Positions 29,259 to 40,061 of a stretch of 64,000 nt of DNA are shown one piece after another. The notes beneath the pieces are model-generated. The model made no database searches, had not been told where the DNA came from, and worked only from the letters and a program-made list of their open reading frames with translations. Position 1 is the stretch's first letter. Each line of letters starts with the position of its first letter. Where the stretch lies: the NCBI RefSeq assembly GCF_019443505.1, contig NZ_CP080377.1, positions 3,410,001 to 3,474,000 on the forward strand. Reading direction: 5' to 3'. This DNA is from Janthinobacterium sp. PAMC25594 (GTDB taxonomy: Bacteria > Pseudomonadota > Gammaproteobacteria > Burkholderiales > Burkholderiaceae_D). The translations under genes and the position numbers were made by a program.

Positions 29259-30101
29259 ATGACCACCACCAACGACCTCGCCGAACAATCTCCCCTGGGC
29301 AAAAGCTCCGCCTACCGTACCGATTACGCACCGGAATTGCTGTTTCCGATTCCGCGCCAGGGCAAGCGCGACGAGCTGGAGCTGCACGGTACGTTACCGT
29401 TTTTCGGCCTCGATATCTGGAACGCGTACGAACTGTCGTGGCTGAACCAGCGCGGCAAGCCGCAGGTGGCCATTGCCAAGGTCAGCGCGCCGGCCGATTC
29501 GCCCAACATCATCGAATCGAAATCGTTCAAGCTCTACCTGAACTCGTTCAACCAGACCAAACTGGACAGCCCGGATGCCCTGCTGGCCCTGCTCAAGCAG
29601 GATTTGTCGAACGGCTTTGGCGCGCCCGTGCAAGTGGAACTGACCTTGCAGGAAGACTTCGGCAAGCTGAAAATGGGTGAATTCGACGGCGTGCTGCTGG
29701 ACCGCCTGGACCTGGAAATCACGCAATACACGCCGTCGCCGCTGCTGTTGAAGGCGGCGCTCGATGAAGCACCGGTGGAAGAAAAACTCGTCTCGCACCT
29801 GCTCAAATCAAATTGCCTGGTGACGGGCCAGCCCGACTGGGGCAGCGTGCAGATCGCGTATGCGGGACCGCAAATCGACCAGGAAAGCCTGCTGCGCTAC
29901 CTGATCGGTTTCCGCGAGCACAATGAATTCCATGAGCAATGCGTGGAGCGCATCTTTGTCGATATCTTGCGCCAGTGCAAGCCGCAAAAACTGTCCGTGT
30001 ATGCGCGCTATACGCGCCGCGGCGGGCTCGATATCAATCCGTGGCGCAGCAACTACAGCACGGGCACGATGCCGGGCAATCTGCGCAATGCGCGCCAGTA
30101 A
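29259..30101 (+). CDS. queF: NADPH-dependent 7-cyano-7-deazaguanine reductase QueF
   Basis: A 280-residue bimodular tunnel-fold QueF. The family motif [12 protein letters not shown] lies near residues 84-96, the thioimide-forming cysteine is Cys186 in [13 protein letters not shown] and the general acid is Asp193. It reduces preQ0 to preQ1 in the queuosine tRNA modification pathway. The length is that of the E. coli type (about 280) rather than the short Bacillus type. It is a single gene followed by a hairpin terminator. Confidence 0.96.
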   Translation: MTTTNDLAEQSPLGKSSAYRTDYAPELLFPIPRQGKRDELELHGTLPFFGLDIWNAYELSWLNQRGKPQVAIAKVSAPADSPNIIESKSFKLYLNSFNQTKLDSPDALLALLKQDLSNGFGAPVQVELTLQEDFGKLKMGEFDGVLLDRLDLEITQYTPSPLLLKAALDEAPVEEKLVSHLLKSNCLVTGQPDWGSVQIAYAGPQIDQESLLRYLIGFREHNEFHEQCVERIFVDILRQCKPQKLSVYARYTRRGGLDINPWRSNYSTGTMPGNLRNARQ

Positions 30102-30135
30102 TCCAAAGCAACACCGCGCAATACCTTGAAATCAT

Positions 30136-30161
30136 GCCAACAGGAATGTTGGCTGTGTTTT
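30136..30161 (+). terminator. Terminator after queF
   Basis: Stem GCCAACA/TGTTGGC (30136-30142 with 30147-30153), loop GGAA, then TGTGTTTT. Confidence 0.8.
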
Positions 30162-30435
30162 AAAACAACGTTGCAGTAGTGCCCTAGTGCATGTCAAAGA
30201 CGCTGAAAAATCGGAAAATCGGCATTCGGCGGCGGAAAAATCTGTTCGCCGCGTGTTTTTAATCAAGAAATAGCCGATACACCCCGATGTTATTTTTTTG
30301 CTAAAATGATGGCTACATGGGCTGTAGCGCCCACTGCGCCCGCAGCGGGCGTATACTGTTGAGAATTGGCGTTACAGGCCGCGGAAACAGGCCTATAATT
30401 CGGCTCGCAAGCCCTCTGCGCATTGCACCATTTCA
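30162..30435. other. Intergenic region ahead of ptsN
   Basis: No gene is visible in the 343 bases between queF and ptsN. Apart from the queF terminator and the promoter at 30372-30399, there is a T7 run followed by TAAAAT near 30292-30307 that could be part of a second promoter, and a GC hairpin CGCCC/GGGCG near 30336-30352. Confidence 0.5.
30372..30399 (+). promoter_or_regulatory. Sigma-70-like promoter of ptsN-hprK
   Basis: -35 TTACAG (30372-30377), 16-base spacer, perfect -10 TATAAT (30394-30399), about 45 bases before the ptsN start. Confidence 0.7.
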
Positions 30436-30444
30436 TTGAGTGTC

Positions 30445-30927
30445 ATGACTAATCTTAGCAAAATATTATCCCTCGAAAACGTCCTGCTGGACCTGGAAGT
30501 CTCCAGTAAAAAGCGCGCTTTCGAGCAAGCCGGCCTGATCTTCGAAAACAATTACGGCATCGCCCGCTCTACCGTTTCGGACAATCTGTTTGCCCGCGAA
30601 CGCCTGGGCTCGACAGGCCTGGGCCATGGCGTAGCCGTGCCGCATGGCAGAGTCAAAGGCAGCAAGACCCTGAAAGCGCCGCTGGGCGCCTTCGTGCGCC
30701 TGGCCGAGCCGATTCCGTTCGAGTCGCCCGATGGCAAGCCCGTCAATCTGCTGTTCTTCCTGCTGATTCCCGATCATGTCACCCAGCAACATCTGGAAAT
30801 TTTGTCGGAAATCGCTGAAATGTTTTCCGACGATGCCTTCCGCACGGCGCTGGCCACGGATCCGGAACCGAAATCCGTGCATTCGCGCATCGTCAATTGG
30901 CAACCCAGTCTGCAAGCGGCGGGTTAA
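30445..30927 (+). CDS. ptsN: PTS IIA-like nitrogen-regulatory protein PtsN
   Basis: A 160-residue EIIA(Ntr) protein. The phosphorylated histidine is His67 in GVAVPHGR. It accepts phosphate in the nitrogen PTS relay and controls potassium transport, carbon storage and other processes by protein contact. I choose ATG 30445 (MTNLSKIL); a TTG three codons upstream is possible. It is followed 36 bases later by hprK, the normal order. In Burkholderiales it usually follows rpoN-hpf on the same strand; here that block is 5 kb away on the other strand. Confidence 0.93.
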   Translation: MTNLSKILSLENVLLDLEVSSKKRAFEQAGLIFENNYGIARSTVSDNLFARERLGSTGLGHGVAVPHGRVKGSKTLKAPLGAFVRLAEPIPFESPDGKPVNLLFFLLIPDHVTQQHLEILSEIAEMFSDDAFRTALATDPEPKSVHSRIVNWQPSLQAAG

Positions 30928-30963
30928 ACTTCAGGTATTCCTCCACTCCTGAAGAAGACTGCC

Positions 30964-31899
30964 ATGTTGCAAACGCCGCTGACGATACAACGCCTGTACG
31001 ACGATAATCGTGAAAGTCTGCAACTGGGCTGGTTCGCCGGTTTTCCCGGCGGCGAACGCCTGATCTCGGGCGACGTCTCGTCGGCCGCCGACCAGGTGGG
31101 CCACTTGAACCTGATCCATCCGGGCCGCATCCAGGTCTTCGGTCACCAGGAAATCAATTATTATCAGCGCCTGAAGGTCAACACGCGCACCCACGTGATC
31201 GGCGAGCTGATCGCCGGCGGTCCGCCCGCGCTGATCATCGCGCAAGGGCTGGAAACGCCGCCCGACATCCTCGCCATCTGCGACGAGCAAAACATTCCCC
31301 TGTTCTCGACCCCGCTGCCGGCCGCGCAAGTGATCGACTTCCTGCGCGTCTACCTGTCGAAAAAGTTGGCGCAGCGCATCATCATGCATGGCGTGTTCAT
31401 GGACGTGCTGGGCGTGGGCGTGCTGATCACGGGCGATTCGGGCCTGGGCAAGAGCGAGCTGGGCCTGGAACTGATTTCGCGCAGTCACGGCCTGGTGGCC
31501 GATGACGCCGTGGAATTCTCGCGCATCGCACCCAACATGATCGAAGGCCGCTGCCCGCCCCTGCTGCAAAACCTGCTGGAAGTACGGGGCCTGGGCTTGC
31601 TCGACATCAAGGCCATCTTTGGCGAAACGGCCGTGCGCCGCAAGATGCGTTTGAAACTGATCGTGCACCTGGTGCGCCGCAACGCGCTGGAGGAAGAAGT
31701 CGAGCGCCTGCCCTTCCTGTTCCCCACGGAGGACGTGCTCGGCTTGCCCGTGCGCAAAGTTGTCATCCCCGTCGCCGCCGGCCGCAACATCGCCGTGCTG
31801 CTGGAAGCGGCCGTGCGCAACACGATTCTGCAACTGCGCGGCATCGATACCTTGCAGGAGTTCATGGAACGGCAGAGATTGGCAATGAGTGGCGATTAA
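30964..31899 (+). CDS. hprK: HPr kinase/phosphorylase
   Basis: A 311-residue bifunctional HPr(Ser) kinase/phosphorylase. The N-terminal domain is at about residues 1-125. Walker A is GDSGLGKS at 157-164, His142 precedes it, and the capped HprK signature [21 protein letters not shown] is near residues 196-216. It phosphorylates HPr on serine in the PTS. It is cotranscribed with ptsN. The IS110 element begins seven bases after its stop codon and now separates it from rapZ. Confidence 0.95.
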   Translation: MLQTPLTIQRLYDDNRESLQLGWFAGFPGGERLISGDVSSAADQVGHLNLIHPGRIQVFGHQEINYYQRLKVNTRTHVIGELIAGGPPALIIAQGLETPPDILAICDEQNIPLFSTPLPAAQVIDFLRVYLSKKLAQRIIMHGVFMDVLGVGVLITGDSGLGKSELGLELISRSHGLVADDAVEFSRIAPNMIEGRCPPLLQNLLEVRGLGLLDIKAIFGETAVRRKMRLKLIVHLVRRNALEEEVERLPFLFPTEDVLGLPVRKVVIPVAAGRNIAVLLEAAVRNTILQLRGIDTLQEFMERQRLAMSGD

Positions 31900-31922
31900 C
31901 AACGTAGATACTGTTATCCCCG

Positions 31923-33103
<1,181 letters not shown>

Positions 33104-33119
33104 AGGGGAATAATACAAG

Positions 33120-33286
33120 GTCGGATTAGCGGGGCCGCCGAGGTGGGGCAAAGCCCCGCGTAATCCGACGACATTGTTAGCGGGTGTCGGCAGGAGCCAT
33201 CGCTTGCAAGCGAGGACCGTTACGCAGGCACGCAGCCATGCTGCGTGAATTCCCTGCTGCACCGCTTTGCGCTAAGCCGACCTACG
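33120..33286. repeat. REP/BIME-like double palindrome, target of the IS110 element
   Basis: GTCGGATTAGCGGGGC (33120-33135) pairs with GCCCCGCGTAATCCGAC (33153-33169) with one bulged base. A second unit ends GCTAAGCCGACCTACG at 33271-33286. With the five bases CGTAG left at 31903-31907, the pre-insertion element would have run from CGTAGGTCGG to CCGACCTACG, about 172 bp with inverted ends. Such GTCGGATTAG/TAATCCGAC palindromes are widespread extragenic repeats in Proteobacteria. Confidence 0.75.
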
Positions 33287-33340
33287 AAATACACATATGA
33301 AATTGCAATAATTTGTAAAGCTAATTGCCTCGGGAGCGCA

Positions 33341-33368
33341 ACGTCGATCTTTATTGTATGATCGACGT
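33341..33368 (+). promoter_or_regulatory. Inverted repeat directly before the rapZ start codon
   Basis: ACGTCGATC (33341-33349) and GATCGACGT (33360-33368) are perfect inverted arms around a ten-base AT-rich spacer; the second arm touches the ATG of rapZ. No Shine-Dalgarno is visible nearby. It could be an operator or an RNA hairpin limiting translation. Confidence 0.55.
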
Positions 33369-34232
33369 ATGCATATCGTCCTTATCACCGGAATATCCGG
33401 CTCCGGCAAATCCGTCGCGCTCAATGTGCTGGAAGATACCGGCTACTATTGTGTCGACAACCTGCCGCCGGCCTTGCTGCCTAGCCTGGTGCAAACCTTG
33501 CTTGACGAAGGCACACCGCAACTGGCCGTCGCCGTCGATGCACGCAGTGCCGAGTCGCTGGCCAGCCTGCCGCACAATGTGGCCCTGCTGCGCGACCAGG
33601 GACACGACGTCAAGGTGATGTTCCTCACGGCCACCACGCATTCGCTGGTGGCGCGCTTCTCGGAAACGCGGCGCAGCCATCCGCTGTCGCACGAATTGCG
33701 TCCGAACCAGAACCCGGCCAGCCGCCGCACCCTGATCGAATGCATCTCGGAAGAACGCGAGCGCCTGTCGGCCATCGAGCAATTGGGCCATGTGATCGAC
33801 ACCTCGGAACTGAGCGCCAATAAATTGCGCGCCTGGATCAAGGATATCGTCGCCTCCGAACGCGCGCCGCTGACCTTGTTCTTCGAATCGTTCGCCTTCA
33901 AACTGGGCGTGCCGCTGGACGCCGATTTTGTCTTCGACGTGCGGGCCTTGCCGAATCCCTATTACGACCTGGCGCTGCGTCCGCTCGACGGACGCGATGC
34001 GCCCGTGATCGCCTTCCTCGACGCGCAGCCAAGCGCGCTGGAACTGCTGGCCGACATCCGCGCCTTCATCGAGAAGTGGTTGCCGTCATTCAAATCCGAC
34101 AACCGCAGCTATCTGACGGTGGCGCTCGGTTGCACGGGCGGCCAGCACCGCTCCGTGTACATGGCGGAACGGCTGGCGCAATACTTCGGCCCCAACGAAA
34201 GAGTCGTGCTGCGCCATCGCGAGCGCTCTTAG
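33369..34232 (+). CDS. rapZ: RNase adapter protein RapZ
   Basis: A 287-residue RapZ (YvcJ/YhbJ) protein. The Walker A motif GISGSGKS lies at residues 7-14, and the C-terminal [16 protein letters not shown] near residues 258-273 is the RNA-binding signature. RapZ delivers the sRNA GlmZ to RNase E in enterobacteria and senses glucosamine-6-phosphate; its role in betaproteobacteria is less known. It usually follows hprK directly, but here a 1.2-kb insertion sequence and repeats intervene, so it may rely on a promoter in the repeat region. The stop codon abuts the stop of the convergent hydrolase gene with no spacing. Confidence 0.93.
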   Translation: MHIVLITGISGSGKSVALNVLEDTGYYCVDNLPPALLPSLVQTLLDEGTPQLAVAVDARSAESLASLPHNVALLRDQGHDVKVMFLTATTHSLVARFSETRRSHPLSHELRPNQNPASRRTLIECISEERERLSAIEQLGHVIDTSELSANKLRAWIKDIVASERAPLTLFFESFAFKLGVPLDADFVFDVRALPNPYYDLALRPLDGRDAPVIAFLDAQPSALELLADIRAFIEKWLPSFKSDNRSYLTVALGCTGGQHRSVYMAERLAQYFGPNERVVLRHRERS

Positions 34233-35318
34233 TTAATCCAGGTGGCGCAGCGGATGCGCTGACGCCGGCCAGACGGGCGCAAAGAAACGCGCCACCATGG
34301 CTGCATCGACCTCGTCCAGGCTGGCGGGGTTCCAGCGCGGCGCATTGTCCTTGTCGACCACCAGCGCGCGCACGCCTTCGAGCACTTCGCCATGCGCGAA
34401 ATTGTGGCGCACCACGCTGCGCTCCAGGCGCAGGCAATCGGCCACGCCCAGGTGGGCACCGCGCCGCAGTAATTCCAGGGTCACCGACATCATCAAGGGC
34501 GAACGCAGGCGCATGGCCGCCAGGGCCTTCGCCGCGAACGCGCTGTCGTCCTGCGCCAGCGACACCATGATGGCGGCCACCGAAGGGGCGCTGAAGTGGC
34601 GGTCCAGCGCCGCGCGCGCCGCGGCCAGAGGAGAAATACCCGCCTCGGCGTGGAACGGTGCCGCCAAGGCCTTGATGGCCACCGGCAAGGCCTCTCCCGG
34701 CGTCGATTCGAACAGGGCCAGCAGCGCTCCCATGTGCGCCTCGGGCAGGTACACATCGGCCAGGCCCGTGTACAGGGCATCGGCCGCGTTGATCGTCAGG
34801 CCTGTCAAGCCCAGGTACAGACCCAGCTGGCCCGCCAGGCGGGACAGGAAATAGCTGCCGCCCACGTCCGGGAACAGGCCGATATTGACTTCCGGCATGG
34901 CCATGCGAGTGCGGCCCGTGACGATGCGCAGGCGGTTGCCTGGCCCCGCTTGCGCCACGCCCATGCCGCCGCCCATCACCACGCCATCCATCACGGCGAT
35001 ATACGGTTTCGGATAGAAGTGAATCACATGATTTAACGCGTATTCTTCCGTAAAGAAGTCTTCCAGCAACGCGCTGCCGCCTTGCGGCGTAGCCAGGCCC
35101 GCATCGTAAAAGAAACGGATATCGCCACCGGCGCACAGCGCTTTCTCGCTGCTGGAACGGATCACGACGGCGTCCACCTGCGGATCGTCGCGCCAGGCCA
35201 GCAAGACGGCACTCAGGGCGCGCACCATCTCCAGCGACAGGGAATTGAAGGCTTTCGGACGGTCGAGCACGATGTGTCCGGTGCGGTGGCGAATGGAGGT
35301 CTGGACGAAGTTGCTCAT
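34233..35318 (-). CDS. 3-hydroxyisobutyryl-CoA hydrolase / enoyl-CoA hydratase-like protein
   Basis: A 361-residue crotonase-superfamily protein of the HIBYL-CoA hydrolase type: the longer length, KALCAGGDIRFFYD near residues 59-72, MDGVVMGGGMGV near 109-120 and PEVNIGLFPDVGGSYFLSRL near 141-160 are characteristic. It would hydrolyse 3-hydroxyisobutyryl-CoA in valine breakdown; no other valine genes are nearby. The gene is convergent with rapZ, the two stop codons being adjacent, and sits in the gap where ptsN would be expected next to hpf. Confidence 0.85.
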   Translation of the reverse strand: MSNFVQTSIRHRTGHIVLDRPKAFNSLSLEMVRALSAVLLAWRDDPQVDAVVIRSSSEKALCAGGDIRFFYDAGLATPQGGSALLEDFFTEEYALNHVIHFYPKPYIAVMDGVVMGGGMGVAQAGPGNRLRIVTGRTRMAMPEVNIGLFPDVGGSYFLSRLAGQLGLYLGLTGLTINAADALYTGLADVYLPEAHMGALLALFESTPGEALPVAIKALAAPFHAEAGISPLAAARAALDRHFSAPSVAAIMVSLAQDDSAFAAKALAAMRLRSPLMMSVTLELLRRGAHLGVADCLRLERSVVRHNFAHGEVLEGVRALVVDKDNAPRWNPASLDEVDAAMVARFFAPVWPASAHPLRHLD

Positions 35319-35351
35319 GGCAGGCAGGAAAGAAGTGAAAGTGCAAACATT

Positions 35352-35515
35352 CTAAGTAATCCTCAGGAAATTATTGTGAATTTATGACGAACAGAACCGG
35401 ATGCTATGCAAGGCGCCCGCTGCGACGCAGTGCGAGCACTGCTAGCAGCGGGCAACGCCGCAGAGGGCCGGTTATGGAAGTCAGAAATCACAATAATTTA
35501 TTGGGGGTTACTTAG
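35352..35515. repeat. 164-bp MITE-like element
   Basis: The ends are inverted copies: CTAAGTAA at 35352-35359 and TTACTTAG at 35508-35515, continuing inward as AAATTATTGTGA versus its complement with an eight-base divergent block between. The centre is GC-rich (CCCGCTGC...GCAGCGGG) and noncoding. This has the form of a nonautonomous miniature transposon. It fills most of the gap between the hydrolase gene and hpf. Confidence 0.7.
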
Positions 35516-35553
35516 CGCCTGTGCGGGGAAGATTGCGTTCAACAGGTCCAGGC

Positions 35554-35580
35554 GCAAAAAAGGGCGCAATGTGCGCCCTT
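35554..35580 (-). terminator. Terminator after hpf
   Basis: Minus-strand stem AAGGGCGCA/TGCGCCCTT with a three-base loop, followed by TTTTTT. Confidence 0.88.
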
Positions 35581-35614
35581 AGTTGATCACAACCGGTTGA
35601 AAGTCGCGGGCCAG

Positions 35615-35974
35615 TTAGGCGGCGGCGAATTCTTCTTCCGAGTTGTCTGGCAGATGCTTGATCGCCTCTTTACCGTGCCCTTGCACTTTGGTTTTGTACT
35701 TCATCACTTGCCTGTCCAGCTTGTCGATCAGGGTATCGATTGCGGCATACAGGTCATGCGCCAGGCTTTCCACATAGACGGTTTTGCCACTCAGACGCAG
35801 GTTGACTTCGGCCTTTTGACGTTTTTCTTTCTCTTTGAGGTTATCCACGGTCAGAATCACGGCGATATCGATAACTTGATCGAAATGACGTTTCACGCGC
35901 TCCAGCTTCGTTTGTACGTATTCACGGATGGCTGGTGTCACTTCGAGATGATGTCCGCTGATGGTGAGATTCAT
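35615..35974 (-). CDS. hpf: Ribosome hibernation promoting factor
   Basis: A 119-residue short HPF/RaiA-type protein starting [20 protein letters not shown], with AGGAG five bases upstream of the ATG. The central [29 protein letters not shown] stretch is the ribosome-binding sheet. It drives 100S ribosome formation in stationary phase. It follows rpoN by 69 bases on the same strand and ends at a clear terminator, so the kdsD-to-hpf operon stops here rather than continuing into ptsN. Confidence 0.93.
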   Translation of the reverse strand: MNLTISGHHLEVTPAIREYVQTKLERVKRHFDQVIDIAVILTVDNLKEKEKRQKAEVNLRLSGKTVYVESLAHDLYAAIDTLIDKLDRQVMKYKTKVQGHGKEAIKHLPDNSEEEFAAA

Positions 35975-36043
35975 ACACACTCCTAAAGATGATCGGGTTC
36001 GTGCGGTCCATCCTATCCGGCCCGCAGAGGAACCGAAAAAAAC

Positions 36044-37522
36044 TTACAAACACTTACGCAGGCTCACTGGCGGAATTTTCAACGCTTCCCGGTATTTGGC
36101 AACAGTACGTCGCGCAATCACCATGCCTTGTTCCCCCAGCATGTCCGCAATCTTACTGTCGGATAAAGGATTTTTAGGGTCTTCTGCTCCTGTCAGTTGC
36201 ACGATCAATGCCCGTATCGCCGTCGATGACGCTTCGCCCCCCGCTTCGGTGGCGACGTGGCTACCAAAGAAATATTTCAACTCGAACATGCCGTGCGGGG
36301 TCAGCATGTACTTTTGAGTTGTTACCCGCGAGATAGTACTCTCGTGTAAACCCAGTGTATCAGCTATTTCACGGAGCACAAGGGGGCGCATGGCAACGGC
36401 CCCATGCGAGAAAAAGTTCTTTTGTCTTTCTACTATCGCCTGCGCCACGCGCAGGATCGTGTCGAAGCGCTGGCGCATATTCTTGATCAGCCACTTGGCT
36501 TCCTGCAACTGTGCACCCATGGCGCCCTCGCCCTTGCCCTGCTTGAGCAGGTTGGCGTACATGGCGTTGACGCGCAGGCGCGGCATGACGTCATTGTTCA
36601 GGGTGACTTGCCAGCCATTGCGCGCGCGCTTGACGACGACGTCGGGCACCACGTAATCGGACACGTCCGAGGCAAACACGGCGCCCGGATGCGGATTACA
36701 CTGGCGAATCACCGTCTGCGCTTCACGCAAGTCTTCCTCGTCGCAATCGAGGGCTTTTTTCAGCTTGTTGAAATCGCGCTGGGCAAACCAGGCCAGGTGC
36801 TTTTCCACGATGACGAGGGCCATGCGCCGCGTCACCATGGCGACGTGCGGCAAGCGCTTGATTTGCAACGCCAGGCATTCGGATGCATTGCGCGCGCCCA
36901 CGCCCGGCGGATCGAAACTTTGCAGCAGGGACAAGGCCGTGCGCATCTCGTCGGCGTCGATTTCCAGCTCTTCCGGCAGGCGCGCCAGGATGTCGTCGAG
37001 TGACTCTTCCAGGTAGCCATTGTCGTCGAGCGCGTCGATGATCAGCTCGACCAGCGCGCGGTCACGCAATTCGAGCACCGTCACGCGCATCTGCTCCATC
37101 AGGTGTTCGCGCAGGGTGCAGTGATGGGCCTCCAGTTGCGGACGCGAATCTTCGTCGTCGGGCGCCTTGCCCCGGCTCGCCTCGCTCCAGTCGCTGTCGC
37201 CGCCGTCCGCGGCGGCCGGGCTGTCACCCGCCTCGCCGTCAAAGGTTTCCGCTTCGGCTGGCGCTGCGGGCGCCTCCTGGCCTGGCGGCTGGGGCGGCGC
37301 TTCGGCCGGCGCGGCCGTGGAACTCAGGGCCCCGTCGGACAGCAGGCGCAGCGAACGGTCGAGCGGATCGTCGAGGCGCTCGAGCAAGGGATTGTCCGTC
37401 AGCAGTTGCTCGAGTTCCTGGTGCAATTCCAGGGTAGACAATTGCAGCAGGCGTATCGATTGCTGCAACTGCGGCGTCAGTGCCAGGTGCTGCGAGGTGC
37501 GCAGCTGCAATGATTGTTTCAT
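36044..37522 (-). CDS. rpoN: RNA polymerase sigma-54 factor
   Basis: A 492-residue sigma-54. The start at 37522 gives the glutamine-rich activator-binding region I ([29 protein letters not shown]). An acidic, alanine/proline-rich region II lies near residues 60-115. Core-binding and DNA-binding domains follow, with the RpoN box [10 protein letters not shown] near residues 470-480. It directs transcription from -24/-12 promoters for nitrogen and other functions. It lies four bases after lptB, so it is part of the LPS-export operon as in many proteobacteria. Confidence 0.96.
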   Translation of the reverse strand: MKQSLQLRTSQHLALTPQLQQSIRLLQLSTLELHQELEQLLTDNPLLERLDDPLDRSLRLLSDGALSSTAAPAEAPPQPPGQEAPAAPAEAETFDGEAGDSPAAADGGDSDWSEASRGKAPDDEDSRPQLEAHHCTLREHLMEQMRVTVLELRDRALVELIIDALDDNGYLEESLDDILARLPEELEIDADEMRTALSLLQSFDPPGVGARNASECLALQIKRLPHVAMVTRRMALVIVEKHLAWFAQRDFNKLKKALDCDEEDLREAQTVIRQCNPHPGAVFASDVSDYVVPDVVVKRARNGWQVTLNNDVMPRLRVNAMYANLLKQGKGEGAMGAQLQEAKWLIKNMRQRFDTILRVAQAIVERQKNFFSHGAVAMRPLVLREIADTLGLHESTISRVTTQKYMLTPHGMFELKYFFGSHVATEAGGEASSTAIRALIVQLTGAEDPKNPLSDSKIADMLGEQGMVIARRTVAKYREALKIPPVSLRKCL

Positions 37523-37526
37523 TGGC

Positions 37527-38282
37527 TCACATGCGGAAGTGTTCGCCCAGATAGACCCGGCGTACCGACTCGTTCGCGATGATGTCGTCGGGGCGTCCCG
37601 ACGCCAGCACCGAGCCCTGGTTGATGATGTAGGCACGGTCGCAAATACCCAGCGTCTCGCGCACATTATGATCGGTGATCAGCACGCCGATATTGCGCTC
37701 CTTCAAGAAGCGCACGATGCGCTGGATCTCGATCACGGCGATGGGATCGACGCCGGCGAACGGCTCGTCGAGCAGCACGAAACGCGGGTCGGTGGCCAGC
37801 GCGCGGGCGATTTCCACGCGGCGGCGCTCGCCGCCCGACAGGGACAGCGCCTGGTTCTCGCGCAACTTTTCAATTTGCAAGTCGGCCAGCAATTTATCCA
37901 GGCGCTCTTCGATCTCGGCCTTCTTCAGGGGACGGCCTTCGACGGTCTGGATTTCCAGCACGGCGCGGATATTGTCTTCCACCGTCAGCTTGCGGAAGAC
38001 GGACGCTTCCTGCGGCAGATACGACAGGCCCATCTGCGCGCGGCGGTGGATGGGCAGGCGGGAAATGTCCACGCCGCTGATATCGATGCTGCCGCCGTCC
38101 GACGGCACCAGGCCGACGATCATGTAGAACGAGGTGGTCTTGCCGGCGCCGTTCGGGCCCAGCAAGCCCACCACTTCGCCGCATTCGACTTGCAGCGAGA
38201 CATCATGCACGACTTGCCGCTTGCCATAGGTTTTTTGCAGCCCGCGAACGATCAGGGTGCTGCCGCAACGTGTATTGTCCAT
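37527..38282 (-). CDS. lptB: LPS export ABC transporter ATP-binding protein LptB
   Basis: A 251-residue ABC ATPase. Walker A is GPNGAGKTT near residues 42-50, the signature LSGGERRR near 148-155 and Walker [14 protein letters not shown] near 168-180. It powers lipopolysaccharide extraction from the inner membrane with LptF/LptG (not in this window). Its start overlaps the lptA stop by one base (TAATG). Confidence 0.96.
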   Translation of the reverse strand: MDNTRCGSTLIVRGLQKTYGKRQVVHDVSLQVECGEVVGLLGPNGAGKTTSFYMIVGLVPSDGGSIDISGVDISRLPIHRRAQMGLSYLPQEASVFRKLTVEDNIRAVLEIQTVEGRPLKKAEIEERLDKLLADLQIEKLRENQALSLSGGERRRVEIARALATDPRFVLLDEPFAGVDPIAVIEIQRIVRFLKERNIGVLITDHNVRETLGICDRAYIINQGSVLASGRPDDIIANESVRRVYLGEHFRM

Positions 38283-38845
38283 TAGTTCTTTCCTGGCGCG
38301 GGCGTGGCCGGCGTCTTGGGCTTCGGCTGGATCACCATGCGCACGCTGCCGCCATCCGGCGTGCTGGTGCCGCTGTCGGAATTTTCCATTTTGAATACTT
38401 CCTTGCGGCTGTCATACGAGATGAAGGCGCCGTTGGCCACGTCGGTCACTTTCGTGCCTTCCAGGCGCGTCAGCTTGGCCTTGGAAAACAGTTTCACCAC
38501 TTCCGTCTTGTTGTCGTATTCCACGCGCTCCGCCTCGCCTTCGACCCACAGGTCGCCCGCGCCATCGCGCTTCTGGCGGAAGGTGGCCAGCTTGCCGGGA
38601 TCGGCCCAGAACGTGATGAACTGGTAGCCTTGCGGGTCTTCCGTGATCAGGGCCCGGCCCGCCTTCATGGTCAAGGTACCCTTGACCAGCACGACATCGC
38701 CCGTCAGGGTACGCACCTGCTTGACGTCATCGACGTGGCCGCTACGTGCCGTGATGACGGCTTCCTTCTCGGAATCGGCCTTTTCGGCATGCGCCACGCC
38801 CATCACGGCCAGAGAAAATACGGTCAACAGCAAGATATTCTTCAT
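38282..38845 (-). CDS. lptA: LPS transport periplasmic protein LptA
   Basis: A 187-residue OstA-fold protein with a signal peptide ([20 protein letters not shown], cleavage after AHA). The bridge-forming beta-jellyroll repeats run through about residue 165 ([33 protein letters not shown]). The tail is proline-rich. LptA links the inner- and outer-membrane parts of the LPS export machine. The start at 38845 gives a sensible signal peptide; the longer in-frame version overlaps lptC wrongly. Confidence 0.93.
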   Translation of the reverse strand: MKNILLLTVFSLAVMGVAHAEKADSEKEAVITARSGHVDDVKQVRTLTGDVVLVKGTLTMKAGRALITEDPQGYQFITFWADPGKLATFRQKRDGAGDLWVEGEAERVEYDNKTEVVKLFSKAKLTRLEGTKVTDVANGAFISYDSRKEVFKMENSDSGTSTPDGGSVRMVIQPKPKTPATPAPGKN

Positions 38846-38870
38846 AGTATGGTTTCCTTGTTTCATTCTG

Positions 38871-39482
38871 TCATTTTGCCGCCGCGGCCGGGCGCGGTTT
38901 CGGCGGGAGGACCATGCGCAGCGCATTCTGCACTTCCACCACGCCGGTGGCGTTATTGGCCTTCATGCCGATGCCATTGATGCGCGAGGCGCCCGTCAGG
39001 ATATCGACAGGCACGTCCGTTTCCATTCTTTCCTCATCCGGGAATACCGTCAGCGCTTCCGTCCTGACTGTCAGGTTATGCGCCTTCGGACTGGCCACGC
39101 GGTCGATCACGACTTTGCGGTACAGTTGCAGCCGGGTATTGTCCTGGTCGATATGCGCCAGTTCCGCATTCATGTTCATCGGCGGCATGCCTGGCGTCAG
39201 CTTGCGCACGAAAGGCTGGTCGATATCGGATGAATCGTCGAGCGGGTAATGCGTGAGCTTGGTGCCCGAGACGATATAACTGGGTTTACCCGTCAAGTCC
39301 ATGCGCACCAGGCTGAAATTGGTGATGAAATAATCTGGCTCATCGAGATGCTTGCTGGCCGTGATGTTCTGGGCATTCTTGTTCATCACTTCCAGCAGCC
39401 AGAAGCTGGCCAGCGCAAAGACGATGGCCCCCAGCACGGTAAAAATCATGCGCCAGCGATGGGCGCCTCCTGGCTTACGCAT
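38871..39482 (-). CDS. lptC: LPS export protein LptC
   Basis: A 203-residue protein with one N-terminal membrane anchor (about residues 12-32) and a periplasmic LptC domain (YFITNFSLVRMDLTGKPSYIVSGTKLTHYPLDD near 52-84). It receives LPS from LptBFG and hands it to LptA. It lies between kdsC and lptA, the standard order. Confidence 0.92.
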   Translation of the reverse strand: MRKPGGAHRWRMIFTVLGAIVFALASFWLLEVMNKNAQNITASKHLDEPDYFITNFSLVRMDLTGKPSYIVSGTKLTHYPLDDSSDIDQPFVRKLTPGMPPMNMNAELAHIDQDNTRLQLYRKVVIDRVASPKAHNLTVRTEALTVFPDEERMETDVPVDILTGASRINGIGMKANNATGVVEVQNALRMVLPPKPRPAAAAK

Positions 39483-39527
39483 AGGGTTTCACTCTTTCAA
39501 ATCGCACTGGCGGCGAGGCGATGCGCC

Positions 39528-40061
39528 TCACTCCAGGAACGGCGCCATGACGCGCGCATAGTTATCCTGGGCGCGCAGCAGGAATTCGCAGATCTCGCGC
39601 ACGGCGCCACGGCCGCCGCCGGCCTGCGTCACATAGTGCGCCAGGTCCAGCGCTTCCGGACGCCCGCCCGGCACGCTGACGGCAAAGCCCACGCGGCGCA
39701 GGATGGGCGCATCGATGACATCGTCGCCGATATAGCCGCATTGCTCTTCCGTCAAGCCCGTCAGCGCCAGCAGTTCGCGAAACGGCGTCAGCTTGTCGTG
39801 ACCGCCCTGGTGCACATGGGTAATGCCCAGGTCTTGCGCGCGGCGCGCCGTGATGGCCGAGCGGCGCGCGCTGATGATGGCCGTCTGCACGCCCGATTCC
39901 TGCAGCAGCTTGATGCCCAGGCCATCATACACATTAAACGTTTTCATCATCTCGCCATCGGGGCCGAAATGCAGGCTGCCGTCGGTGAGCACGCCATCGA
40001 CGTCAAAGATCATCAGTTTGACCTTGGCCGCGCGCGCCAGGTTGTCCGCTACGCTATCCAT
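39528..40061 (-). CDS. kdsC: 3-deoxy-D-manno-octulosonate 8-phosphate phosphatase KdsC
   Basis: A 177-residue HAD-family phosphatase. The nucleophile motif is DVDGVLTDG near residues 20-28, and the later acidic motif is YIGDDVIDAP near 110-119. It removes phosphate from KDO-8-phosphate in KDO synthesis. The start codon overlaps the kdsD stop by one base. Confidence 0.95.
   Translation of the reverse strand: MDSVADNLARAAKVKLMIFDVDGVLTDGSLHFGPDGEMMKTFNVYDGLGIKLLQESGVQTAIISARRSAITARRAQDLGITHVHQGGHDKLTPFRELLALTGLTEEQCGYIGDDVIDAPILRRVGFAVSVPGGRPEALDLAHYVTQAGGGRGAVREICEFLLRAQDNYARVMAPFLE

Noticed and set aside
31906..31914. AGATACTGT repeated at 31906 and 32942 as a target-site duplication giving a 1.03-kb element
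   Set aside because: That would leave only about 60 bases before the recombinase and no restored target. The second copy is better explained as the donor guide of the bridge RNA.
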